This document shows positions 50,101 to 61,700 of a stretch of 64,000 nt of DNA, one piece after another. This DNA comes from Nemania diffusa (Eukaryota > Ascomycota > Sordariomycetes > Xylariales > Xylariaceae). A model generated the notes under the pieces. It searched no databases. It had not been told where the DNA came from and saw only the letters and a program-made list of their open reading frames with translations. The stretch covers positions 186,001 through 250,000 of the forward strand of contig JBBPUQ010000004.1 in NCBI GenBank assembly GCA_038501195.1. Direction: 5' to 3'. Position 1 is the stretch's first letter. Each line of letters opens with the position of its first letter. Both the position numbers and the translations under genes were made by a program.

Positions 50101-53100
50101 GCTACCCATCTATCTACCCTGCGGTCTTCCAAGCTACGCCCATCGACGACATCACGATTCTCCACTCCGCCATCTTCGCCACCCAGTACGCCTGCGCGCA
50201 GTCTTGGCGAGACTCGGGCCTTCAAGTAGATGGGATCATAGGGCATAGCCTCGGTCAGCTCGCAGCACTTTGCGTGTCCGGGATTCTCTCCCTTCAGGAT
50301 GGGCTGAAACTTGTCGCCGCAAGGGCTTCACTGATTAAGGAACACTGGGGAGCAGAAGCGGGCACGATGATCAGCATCGAAGCCGAGGTCGCGGTCGCCC
50401 ACGACCTGATAAAGGAGATCGCGGACGCCAACCCCTACTGCGAGTACGAGATCGCTTGCTACAACGGGCCGACTTCACAGGTTGTTGTCAGTGACGAGAC
50501 CTCGGCTGATCGGCTTGAAGAAGAGCTTTTGAAGCGGAAGATGAGATATAAGAGATTAAACGTGACACATGGGTTCCATTCTCGCTTCGTGGACCCTCTC
50601 ATGCCGCATCTCGAGAAACTAGTGACTTCTCTAACTCTAAACAAGGCGCGCCTCTCATTGGAGACCTGCATAGATGGCGCGTCCTGGCACGAAAACCCTA
50701 CTGCCGCCCGCATCGCCGCTCACACGCGAGATCCAGTCTACTTCGGACAGGCAGTTGAGCGGCTGCAGCGTAGACTTGGGGCTTGTACGTTTCTAGAAGT
50801 TGGCTCAGATTCGAGCGTCACATCTATGGCTCGGCGCGCCTCGCTCGAATTGGTAAGCAAGTCGAGTTACTTCGTGCCCATGGACCTAGGCAGGGAGACG
50901 GCCGTTGACCATGTCATCGACACGACCGTCAAGCTGTGGAACTACGGTCATCGATTCCAGTTCTGGGACTTCCATCCGCTTTTTGCCCAAGGTCGCTATG
51001 GCTTCTTGCGCGTTCCTTCGTATTGTTTTGAAACGCCGCGGCACTGGCTGGCGCTCAAGACGGGGGCTATTGTCGCTACCGCAGGTCAGGTAGCCACATC
51101 CCAGCCTCAGCCACCGGTACTTCTCCAATTGATCGTCGCGGAGTCGGGCTGTTACAAGTTCAAGATTGACCCAACATGCGGCGAATATTCTACGGTGGTC
51201 AACGGATACGTGGTCGAAGGGCAAGGTGAATGCCCATCCTCCTTCTACGTTGACCTCATTCTCAAAGCGATGCGATCTGTGGAAATCAGCGCGCAAGACG
51301 GAAATATAGACTTGGCGCTGCGAGATCTGCATGTCGGCACACCGCTTGGTCTTTCCATCGATCGAAGCATCACCCTGCAAATCCAAAAGTCAGCAAACGA
51401 GGAATGGGAGGTCCAACTTGCAAGTAAATGCATCAATGCGCCAAGCCGCGGCGAGGAAACACTTCATGTTCATGCCACGGCATCCGTGTTCCGGGTGTCG
51501 GACAGGGAGAGAGCCCGAAACGAGCGAGCCCGATTCCAGAGGCTTGCTAGACCGGACACCTTCTTAGCCATCGCCGAAGACCCGGCCAGCGCTCTGGTTC
51601 GCGGCGCTATGGTGTACAAGGTCATCTCCCCGGCTATTGACTACGCTGACATGTATTGCAATGTGAAGACCGTTGCGTCTCGCGGTTCTCACTTCGTCGG
51701 TATGGTCCAGGTCAAGTCTGATGGCGCTGGGAAACCTTCCGAGGAGCCACTGAGGATAACGCAGCCACACGTCCTCGACAGCTTCTTTCAGGTGTCATTC
51801 CTGCACAGCAATCACATGAGTGATATCACTCTGGATGATGGTGGACTACGGAGGTTCTCGAGCGTTGAACTTGTCCAGCTGAATCCGGATTATCGACTCA
51901 ACGAATCAAAGAATCACTGGGATGTTTTCGGCGTGCTCTCGAATACCCAGGGTGAAGAAGTGACATACGATATATTCATATATGATAGAGCGGTTAACGT
52001 TCTCGTCCTCCTCTTGCTCGGCGTCCGATACTCGAAGAGCGGACGAGCTTCACAGAGTCATGTTCCTGTGACCAGCGGGCAAGGCAACGCAGTGAGCTCA
52101 TTCTCCAGCGACGCTTCATCTGCCAAATCTACTTATTCCCCTGTTGATGTAACAAGCAGTGATATGGTACCTTCGAATAACAACTTTACAAGCTCGCTAG
52201 TTCCCGATACCCGTTCCTCCCAGACACAATCACCTCGAGGCTTACGAAAGAGTCGAAAAGAGGCGATCTGGGATGATATCTGCGCCCTCCTCGAAAGTGT
52301 CGCCGAAGTAAAGAAAGAAGACATCAAGGGAAATTCCTACCTGGAAGACCTAGGCGTAGACTCGCTGATGATGATAGAGATCATCAGCGAGATCTCGGGC
52401 TTGTATGGAGTGGAGCTGGAGGTAGATGACCTGGTGCAGCTGACTGACTTCGAGTCCCTGATCCGGTACCTGTATAAGCTTGGATGCGGAAGCGGTGGTG
52501 ATGATAATTCTGAAGAGGATGTCTTGTCGGACAAGACTTCCACGTTTGAATCTAGCCAGGATGATGCCAGTGAAAACATCTTGCCGTCAACAATCAACCT
52601 AACACCTACTTCGACGGCCTCAAAACCGGTGACGTTAAAACATGATATGGGACTAGAGGCTCCATCGATATTCGGCTCTCATTCTAGAGGTCCTGAAGCC
52701 ATGGCAGACTGTTCCAGGAGCAGCATTCAACCAGCGGGAACGGACAACACACACACTACTGGGGAAGCAGCATCGTTTCGGCCTCAGCTAGCTTTCGACG
52801 CCATCAGATTCGATTTCGACAAGTACGCTGAGCAAACTGGTTTTAATGACTTCTGGGCTCGCGTGTATCCCGACCAAGCAAAGCTAGTCGAGGCCTACAT
52901 CCTTGACGCTTTCCGCGAGCTCGGTTGCGACCTCGCCACCCTCGCCAGCGGCTGCGAACTGCCCTCTTTGCCCATCTTACCCCAACACACCATGCTGGTG
53001 TCACAGCTGCATAGAATTCTAGCAGAAGGTGGCATAGTAGCGCAAAAAGCCGACGGTGTGTACTGCAAGACCAGACAGAAGATTGACACAACGCCGTCTA

Positions 53101-55279
53101 CAGTCTTATATCACAACATGCTCGCCAAGCACCCAGAGCACGCCTCCGAGACAAGCCTCCTCAATGTGACGGCGTCTTCCTTGTCCAAATGCTTGACGGG
53201 GAAAACCGACCCGCTGCAGCTCCTCTTCGCCAACAAGGCGAACAAAAGTATCATGGCAGACGTGTACGAGAATGCGCCCATGTGCCGGGCAACAACCATG
53301 CTCCTCGCGAATTACCTCTCGCGCGCATACTCAGGCCGCACCCTAAAAATCATCGAGGTAGGGGCCGGGACGGGCGGCACAGCCAAATACACCGTCGACT
53401 TTCTCGCGCAGCGGGGCATAGACTTCGAGTACGTTTTCACCGACATATCCGCATCGCTTGTCAAGCAAGCGACGAAGTTGTTTGTCGGGCGCGACATGGT
53501 GAAGTTCGCGACTCTGGACTGCACAACCGCGCCGCCGCCGGACCTGCGCGGCACCGCCGACGTCGTCATCGCGACAAATTGCATCCACGCGACCAGCAAT
53601 GCCGCGACAGCATCATCCCATGTGGCCGAGCTGCTGCGGCCCGATGGGGTCTTCTGCCTCGTCGAATTCACGCGCGGGTTATACTGGTTCGACCTCGTGT
53701 ACGGGCTGCTGGGGGGCTGGTGGGCGTTCAGCGACGATCGAACGCACGCCCTCGGCGATCAACACTTTTGGGACCGCACTCTGCGAGGTGCGGGGTTCAA
53801 ACACGTTGCTTGGACGGGGCCGGAGGGGACGAGTCCGGAGGCTCAGACCATGCGACTAATATGCGCGTTCCGGACGGCAGCACGTTTGAATAAGTTGGAT
53901 GTCCCCATGCCGTCTACCGTCACTAAGAGGGCAGGTCGCGCCGTCGAGACATTTGTGTGGAAAAGGGTGGGCTCGCTTGATCTTAAGGCTGATGTGTACT
54001 ATCCCAAGACTCCCGACAGGGTTGGAATAAGAAGACCAATCGGTATAGTGATGCAACCTATTTTTTTTTTTTTCAGGAATGCGCCCGCCCTGCTAACCTC
54101 CCATAATACGCAACAGCACTAATGATCCACGGCGGCGGACACCTTCTCTTTGGTAGACGAGACATACCTATGAATCACGTCCGTGTGCTCCTGAAGCGAG
54201 GCTTCCTCCCCGTCAGCGTCGACTACCGATTCTGCCCCGAGCTCACCCTCTTCGATGGTCCTGTGAGCGACTGCCGCGATGCCCTGCGGTGGGCAAGAGA
54301 GACATTACCCTTCCTGCCGCTTTCAGAAGACAGTGTCACTGTTGACCCGAGCAGGCTGCTTGCTCTAGGCTGGTCTAGTGGCGGCCACTTGGCCATGACG
54401 CTGGGTCACACTGCAGAACTAGAGGGTATCAAGGCCCCTGATCTCATCCTACCCTTCTACTCTCCGAGTGATCTCGAAGATGAATGTGAGTTAGCCCAGA
54501 GCAATACGCGGCTATCCCCCCCCCCCCCCCCCCCTCCCTCAATCTTTAGGCACAGCTAACGTAACTCTGATAGTCTGGACTAAACCTAACTACCCGGACG
54601 CAGCAGAAGAAGAACTGGCCGAGATCTGGGGAGAGCGTGATTGCGTGTTGGATGAACCGGTAAGCATAAGGCGAGAGAGAGAGAGAAATAGACTCAGGAC
54701 ACGCGATAAAATCGCTAGAGAGTTCACAACAAAAGTCCGAGACTAATAAACATATCGCACAATATCTAGATTGCCGAGTACACCGCTCAGCACCAAAAAA
54801 GAGCCACGACAGCTCTCTCCCTCACCCTCAAGGATGACAGGGAGCGGCTGATCTTGCACATGAACTGGAACGCGCAGTCGATCCCCGTGCTCATCGGGGG
54901 ACTCCCACCCAAGAGCCGTGTGCCTGAAGGCGATGGAATCACCGACTTTAAGAACCTCCCAATGCCGCCGGCAGAGCAGATACGCACCTGCAGTCCGTAC
55001 TGGCACATTCTACAGGGGACGTACCGCACGCCGACTTTCATGGTGCACGGTGACAACGACGACTGGCTCCCCTGGCAGATGACGGAGAAGACCATCGGAG
55101 CGCTTCAGGCGCGCGGCATCCCCTGCGGCATGCTGATCCCGAAGCGGTGCGGCCACGCCTTTGACCTGTTCCCTCGCGGCCCGAGGGGCGATCCCCTCGG
55201 GGTTGGGTGGGCGGCTATCGAGGGGGCATATGATTGGGCTTGTGAGAGGCTGCAGATGGAGAATTGGATCACCGCATAG
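47112..55279 (+). CDS. Non-reducing polyketide synthase SAT-KS-AT-PT-ACP-CMeT-TE, five exons
   Basis: Exons 47112-47777, 47838-54042, 54117-54485, 54574-54659 and 54770-55279 total 7836 nt, giving 2611 residues. Introns are 60, 74, 88 and 110 nt in phases 0, 1, 1, 0; each join restores conserved sequence (IPE/TYIAVTSD, RPI/ALMIHGGGH, EDE/FWTKPNYPD, LDEP/IAEYTA). Domains: SAT 1-330 (Cys152, His267); KS 395-815 (Cys560, His695, His734); AT 935-1240 (Ser1026, His1136); PT 1316-1620 (Asp1536, but Tyr1346 where His is expected); one ACP 1700-1775 (Ser1731); CMeT 1875-2240 (EVGAGTGG from 2062, His2139 and Glu2165, the dyad known from PksCT); alpha/beta-hydrolase TE 2270-2611 (HGGGH from 2295, Ser2377, Asp2537 or a near neighbour, His2571). 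This order occurs in synthases of 5-methylorsellinic and 3,5-dimethylorsellinic acid (MpaC, AusA), so a C-methylated monocyclic acid is likely. The first ATG is 47112; 47130 and 47151 are alternatives. Confidence 0.93.
47778..47837 (+). other. Intron 1 of the polyketide synthase, within SAT
   Basis: 60 nt, GTTTGT donor and GCGTAG acceptor, branch GGCTGAC 16 nt before the end. The other nearby acceptor (TACATAG at 47847) would shift the frame. Without splicing, an in-frame stop truncates the protein within SAT. Confidence 0.85.
54043..54116 (+). other. Intron 2 of the polyketide synthase, with a decoy acceptor
   Basis: GTATAG donor and CAACAG acceptor, branch TGCTAAC at 54091-54097. A run of 13 T followed by CAG (54061-54076) makes a second, strong-looking acceptor 40 nt upstream of the true one. 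Its use would add GMRPPC and then stop at 54094, so the product would lack the whole TE domain. Confidence 0.85.
54486..54573 (+). other. Intron 3 of the polyketide synthase, containing a C19 tract
   Basis: GTGAGT donor, GATAG acceptor, branch GCTAAC near 54555-54560. A tract of 19 C (54516-54534) makes up a fifth of the intron and is a likely length polymorphism or a sequencing weak spot. Confidence 0.85.
54660..54769 (+). other. Intron 4 of the polyketide synthase
   Basis: GTAAGC donor, ATCTAG acceptor, branch GACTAAT near 54741-54747, phase 0. It contains a short (GA)n run at about 54672-54687. Confidence 0.85.
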
Positions 55280-57263
55280 TTGTTACTGGCTAGGTATGCC
55301 GTGATTATCATGAGTTGAGGTCCTGGGCAGACGAGACAGCACGAGAACAAAAAAAACCGTTAGCCCGTCTGGAGCATAGTAGCAGTATATTTATGGTAAG
55401 ATATTTACATATAGTACTAATAAGCGTCATTTGCCTGATTATAATTTTTTTTTCACGCGCGCGGCCTCTGCTTGATCTATCACACGAAATAAGTCAAGCC
55501 CGGAGCAGTATGCGGAATTGTGGTGATTTCTTCCTAGAAGGCTTTAACATCGTTTACGAGTAATCGGCTGCCGTTTTTGGTGGACTAAACCTTGACATAG
55601 AAACTTTAGGTATAATGAATATGGAAATAATGCTGAGCATAAGCTGCAGCCTCCTCCCCACGCTTACATTGTGAGCATAGGGTTACCTTCTATCTAACCA
55701 CTACGATCAAACGAGGGTCTCCTACGATGATCGTTTTCATATCCTTCTCAACCTTCGCGCTCCTCATTTACCCGAAAGTCTAAACTAGCATCTTTTCTCC
55801 GAAACCTCGGAATAGGCGTAGACCTCTCAAACTGTGCCGCCCAATCAAGGGCTAGAATGACTTCTGTTGGTTTCATCCGCTTGCCTTGGCGTTGGCGGCG
55901 AGTCTGTCCGTCTTGGTTATCGTTTTGGTTAATATGTCTTAGGTATTCGAGCTAAACATGCAGCTCAGCCCAAGCTCAAAAATGCTAACAAATCATACGT
56001 GGTTTCTCGTATCTAACTACTCATCTGATATATCATCTCGGAGATCATCTACACATTATAAGTTATTGAGACAAGCTTTGGCTAGACAAGAAGTTCCGGA
56101 TCACCGGTACCTTCGAAACATGTCCTTGAGCTAATCGTATTCCAATGCGAACACCTATATGAATCTAGACGAGATCTCCTGGATCTTGGTTCTTTCTGTC
56201 TTGGATTTGCCTTGGCTACTGGGGTCACCTGGCGTTCATCACCTGGTCTGATTTGGTGTCTCTTAGGGCTTGGGAAGTATATGTAGCGACAAGACATATC
56301 AGACTTGGCGCGGGGTTGCTTCATTCAGCAAATCCCGCCATATTGACTGTTTTGGGCCACTAGGAGGAATAAGCTACTGTACAAGATATGGCAATAATAA
56401 GCAGACTAGCCTCTTGGTTCGCTGCCTTTCCACCGCCATGTACACTGCCGCCCTGAGTGTTGGTGACACCAGCCTCCCGTTTCCCGCTCCCGACAGCACA
56501 ACAGTCCGACTACCCCGCTAATGCATAGCATGAATATGTATTCTGTACCTAGGTTCATCGGGCCTATCCTTGGTGTGAAGGCGACGACTGGTCCGCTCTG
56601 AGGTCTGGATTGGCTAGAAATTCAGGAGTGATAAGCAAACTTAGTATTTTGTTTTATGAATCATTGTTCTTGTGATACGACCTTCGGCGAAGTCCTATAG
56701 AAAGTAGATGCGGTTCCGCTGCATAGATAACCGGTGGACATAGGAGGGAATAAGGTTGATACTAAGCTTGAAGAGCCGTGATCCCGATGAAGCGAAAGGC
56801 CAGACTATGTAGCGTGACTTAGACATACTACTAATACCGACTACTCTACATAAGCACGGCAATGGATATACGTCTGTGCTCGTACATACAGTCGTTCCGT
56901 CGTATCGCTATTTATGCGTACAAGTAAGACCTGCAGGCCGCTTCTTTCTCATCTGTCCGTACCCCAAAGACATTCGTGGACTTTAGCTATCTTAAGCCTG
57001 GCACGCTAAGTAGACAACTTTCGGGTCTTTTTTTTCGTCCATTTAGTAGGATTACACGTATGTATATGTGTGGACATGTGGAAATTGTACTGTTCCTCCA
57101 GTTGGGTGTACCATATTTATAATCACATACTGCTCAACTATGCGTTTGGCGCGAGTGATACTACGTGGCTGAAGAGTGAGTAGTTCACAGTTATCGACGC
57201 GTTTGCTCCGGGCGCCTCCTCCACAGCTAGATGTGGCGTTCGAAATGAGACACACAGGTTTCA
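55280..57263. other. Gene-poor DNA right of the polyketide synthase, first part
   Basis: Two kilobases of normal composition. The first few hundred bases must hold the 3' untranslated region of the synthase. Frames of 70-83 codons occur on both strands (for example 56270-56521 and 56082-56324) but overlap each other, lack domain-like sequence and show no splice pattern. I call no gene. Confidence 0.5.
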
Positions 57264-57461
57264 TTAGCGTACGCCTTGCCGCTCGTGAGTAATCACAAAA
57301 TCACGGGTAGTAGCAACCAAAGATAACTGGCAGTGAAGCTGAGGTGGTCTAACCACAGCCCTCGCGTCAAGCCATGCCGGATGGATCCAAAACATGCAGT
57401 AGTCCGGATCGAAGAGATCTGCCAATGCACGCCCACGCTGGATGTGGCTGAGGAGGATCAC
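57264..57461 (-). CDS. Doubtful short hypothetical frame
   Basis: 65 residues, beginning MILLSHIQRGRALADLFDPD. The N-terminal half is more protein-like than other frames nearby, and the frame extends a few codons upstream without a stop. I do not recognise it, and no splice partner is evident. It may be a gene remnant or chance. Confidence 0.15.
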   Translation of the reverse strand: MILLSHIQRGRALADLFDPDYCMFWIHPAWLDARAVVRPPQLHCQLSLVATTRDFVITHERQGVR

Positions 57462-58465
57462 CTCCTTGCTGCGTATTGAATTGTATTAGGTAACAAATGA
57501 TCTATCAATTATCAAGAACGATAGGAACCTCTTAAACCCATGTTATGATAGCGATTGGACCCGGACCTGCTAGGTAGCATTGACAACCTTCAAAATCCTG
57601 GGTAGTACTGTACCTATTATATGTTGCACAGAAGCTCCTTTTGGAAGATTCCACAACTAGCCGCATAAAGATAAACCTGCAACTCTAACCCGTATACACA
57701 TCCGGACCGATGAACATGTTCATAAGCAGACCAAAGGGTGATCCGAGAGTTTCTCTCACCGGGTGGAGTCGGTCAGCAACAACGGCAGGGGATTGTGGCC
57801 ATGTGCTTGTTGGGCATGACTACAAGTACCTACTTAACCTACCGGTACTTTCGCGTCGCGAAGTACGACCACCACTTAGCGTTCGTGGATAACTACTCTA
57901 TGTATGCATTCACACACCGACGCTTTCACGGCCTTTGTACGCTATAGTATACACCACCCGATTTGTTCCTCTAATCGTGATATCTCCGAACTACTACCAT
58001 TCATCTCGGATTTGAAACTTTGAAAGGCCGACTGATTGGTTGGCGTGACGCATGTGCGTAATATTCTCCGTATACCCATCAGTACGGTGCGTGTTTAGCT
58101 GGCCCCTACATCGGACCTGTCCGTTAGATCCACTGTCGCGTGTTATCTGTATTTCTGGGGAGCTATGTACGTATGTAGGTATGTGCAGATATGCATCTCA
58201 TCGCATATTGCCGCGTAGCCACGTGCTTTTTATTATTAGTTCATCCACTATCTATCTAGATAGGTACTACCCAGTGTAAGTGCATTCGCTAGAGCGAGCA
58301 CGCAGATAAACAAGCCGAGCTGGTAGAGCAGTTCCATATTTCCAGGGGCTCTTGAGCAACGGCACATTTATAATGTGCGTGATGATCACAATTATGTTGT
58401 TGTGGTGGTTATTGTTGTTGAGGGTAAGCCGACGAAAAAGCTGGGGTGTATCCGATCTCTGATTA
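57462..58465. other. Gene-poor DNA, second part
   Basis: One kilobase without a frame I can support. GTAGGTA and TACGTATG-type short motifs recur (for example near 58170). A GTT/GTG simple repeat lies at about 58396-58421. Confidence 0.45.
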
Positions 58466-58704
58466 TGGACATCTGCATGTCACCGGCTATGCTGACATAT
58501 GCGAACTTACAGAGAGGTCACCTGGCCGAGCTTAGGCAAGAACAGCGAAGGATCATTCGGCAAGGGACCCGAGTTCAGTCACGTCAGCGTAAGAACTACA
58601 CCTACTTCGACTGGATTGAAACCCCGATCCGAACCATCATGGGTTTGGCAAGCCCAAGCGAGATGCACCAACTCATCCTGGACATTGCTCAATTCGGAAG
58701 GTAG
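58466..58704 (+). CDS. Doubtful short hypothetical frame
   Basis: From ATG 58466 a frame of 78 codons encodes a charged, helix-prone segment (LAELRQEQRRIIRQGTRVQS) ending LILDIAQFGR. The frame is open further upstream, but there it runs through a GTT/GTG simple repeat. I know no matching family. It could be an exon or remnant of a gene whose other parts are lost. Confidence 0.2.
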
Positions 58705-61700
58705 GCGACGAAGTAAGCATATGCCTCTTGACGGCATATATAGTACACGCTATCCATAACATCATGTAGGAAGAATATGAAAGCATATTATATCGTAGGA
58801 CATGTCATGCAAGCTGTCATCTCGCCGAGTATTCTTCCTAACCTGGAACAAGGGGTCCCGACGCGGGGGTTTAAGTTATGGGTTTTCTAGAAGAACGCGA
58901 GCGAATGGGGGGAATTGACCCTACTGTACATCAAACCTTTTTTAACTGGAGTTCGATATTGTACCTGGCGGCGGTCGTGGTTTGTCCCCAGCATGGTTTG
59001 AAATGCTCGTGACTATGATCAATCATATACAGAGTCAGAGAGACATGATACCTCATTGCAATTGGGTGCTGCCTACTATGTATTGATAACAAGAAGTCTG
59101 ACAAGTGGATAATACAAGACATTGGATTTTCGCATCATCTGGGCCAAACTAGGATGTTCTGATGCAAGGCAGTCAGCAGTGCAAAGGTACAATGTGCGTA
59201 TGTACAAGTATGAACTTGTGGGCTCGAAGATGAGCGCGATAATTGCCGATTTCGGCTGTAGGGCGGGTAGTAAGTAGGTAACCTCATTACATATGCAGCA
59301 CCGTTGACTTCGTCGAATCTGTGCCTACGAAACAGACAGGGTACACATGCGCCTGGGGTTGATGTCATGCCGGTCTGTTACAAGAAACAGCGTGGGATGG
59401 ATTATTAACGGGAGAGCCTTAAAAGAGAAAAGTAATCAATTGATCGCCCGATTTGTAAAACCGCAGAACCAGTCTTCGAATCTTCACGCGCGCGCCCTGA
59501 TTAATACCCTTGACAGAGCCCTTGATAAACGAAGACGGCGGGGGCTGACAGATCTGCAAGCCTCCAATGTTTTTATCAAATTAGGAAGAGATGAACCCCG
59601 GTTAGAGCCCCCCCCTGACCACCCACGCGTTTTCACTGGTTGAACGTCAGTATGACATGTTCTACTCTTGTGTGTATGACAACGGCTTGGCATTGGAAAT
59701 GCGCATTCAGGCTGGCTTGCTTGGCATGCCTGACGCTCTTAGACATGCCTGCGGGTTGGGCCGCCGCTAGAATACACGATGGCTTCTTTTGCTTACACCA
59801 CTAGGACTGCCTTTGTTAGCGGCTTAGGAAGCCGTTTGAAGAAAAGTAGGTAGGTATTGTATATAAATGTTGAAATCAAGTCAGAACTCCATGCACCATT
59901 TTGCCCCTAACCATCCGATTCTAACTCCTAAACTCCACGCCAGCGTGTGTAAATGAAACCCTTTCGCCGTTAACCCAAGGTGACAATGGAGGGGTCTGCA
60001 CCCTTGGCAGTCTGTGTCTGCCTTGTTTCGTGTACTCTAATGGTGATCATAATGAAATCAAGTTCCCATCATATATAGATTTCATAAGCCGGCGTTCAAG
60101 GGCTCGTTACTTGATGATAATCGTATCTCGAAGACAACGGCCCCGGCGTTCAAGTGCATCCTTGACTCCTCCGGATCATATGTTCCCATGCCGGCAAGGG
60201 ACGTGGTCGACAGTCAGCTATAAAATGTCAATAATTGTCTCTAGCTTGGTAAGTGTAGTTTGACGAAACACGGTGTTATGGTTGAGCAATGGGTGTGTGA
60301 GAATTACACGCATGAGGGAAGCCGTAAAAGTTAGAATACATACAGCACACTTCGTCATTCCTATGGACTTCGTTAGAAAGGCGATGCGTTGAAGGAAAAG
60401 ATGCGATAATAGCAGTGCTCACCTCACTTCTAAGTGCGTCACATTTGGTGGACACGGCTTATACGTCCTCTCGTATTTGGGACACCATCTTAGAACAACA
60501 AAACGAAAGTGCTGGCAGTTATATTCGACCTACATAGACATATTAGACAAGTTCGCCATTGTAGTGCTGATACATACCTACTTGGGTATAGTCGCACATT
60601 TTCCCAAATGGTTGTTTAGGCCAAGTGAAGAACTGCGGTTGTACTGGCAAACAGAGTGTGTAGACGGGAGCTTAGATGTTTAACTATGAGACGGGAGGAT
60701 GTTGTGGCTAAGTGGAACTGTGGTACTCTTTCTAGCCGGCGAGGTTGAACTTGATATATGTTATAAAAGAAGTACTTGGTGATAGACTACATGGGGGAGG
60801 GTAAACAGGGAGGATGAGGAGGCTGTCGCGGACATATGGACGTATTTATCGAGTTCAGGTTGCTGTGCCTGTCGTTATCCAAGTGTTAAGTACCTCTTAC
60901 TGTAGTATGTATATGCAGTACTATCTATATACCGTCCCTACTTACCCTACCATGCGTACAGAGTACGCTATACAGAGTGAAGACCTGCACTACCAGAGCA
61001 CCGGATCATAAGGCAGGGTATTACCCTTGAACGACCTAGCTGTCGGGCTTTGCGTGCAGAGACTTATGAGCTTGCTGTTTTGGTACTGATACCTGCCCTT
61101 GGGCAACTGAGCGCTAGGCCAGATGTGGGTTGGCCATGCAGACAATATGCCTTATTAGGTATCGCCTTGAAGTTTTTTTTCTTCTGATGTAGGTATACCT
61201 ATACTATATCTAGGTGAGTAATACCATAGTGAATGTATTCTGTGTACAGAAATACTCGCTGTGTCGTGTATTCCAGAATGACGCGATTTGTGGGAAACAG
61301 CCTAGCCTTTCTTGCTATGTACGTTGAATAAGCAGTTAAAGCTTGTCGTACAGAATACTAATGTCCAATGATTGTTTATACCCACTCTATCTTTATTTCG
61401 GCAGTATCTATTCTCCATTCTATACATACACTACCTGCATCTGTAGAAGCGGCCGTGGGTAGCTGGGTACCTACTGTACTGTACGGTACGCGTATCTGTA
61501 GGTAGTATGGAGGCATCGGACATGACATCTGCACGAAAGTCACATTGATGGCACTATACTAGGTTAGTTTCGCGGGCCATTGCGTTGGGACAAAATCACT
61601 TCCCTAGGTCCCATCAAGAATGCATGTCTGCTGCAGATACCAACGATTAACCTTGGCTACGCATAAAGTGGTCGTGTAGCCAAAAGAAACTAGATAGGTA

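Noticed and set aside
58310..58365. A possible tRNA gene (CCGAGCTGGTAGAGC).
   Set aside because: Only a D-arm-like stretch is present; no T arm, anticodon stem or acceptor pairing follows.
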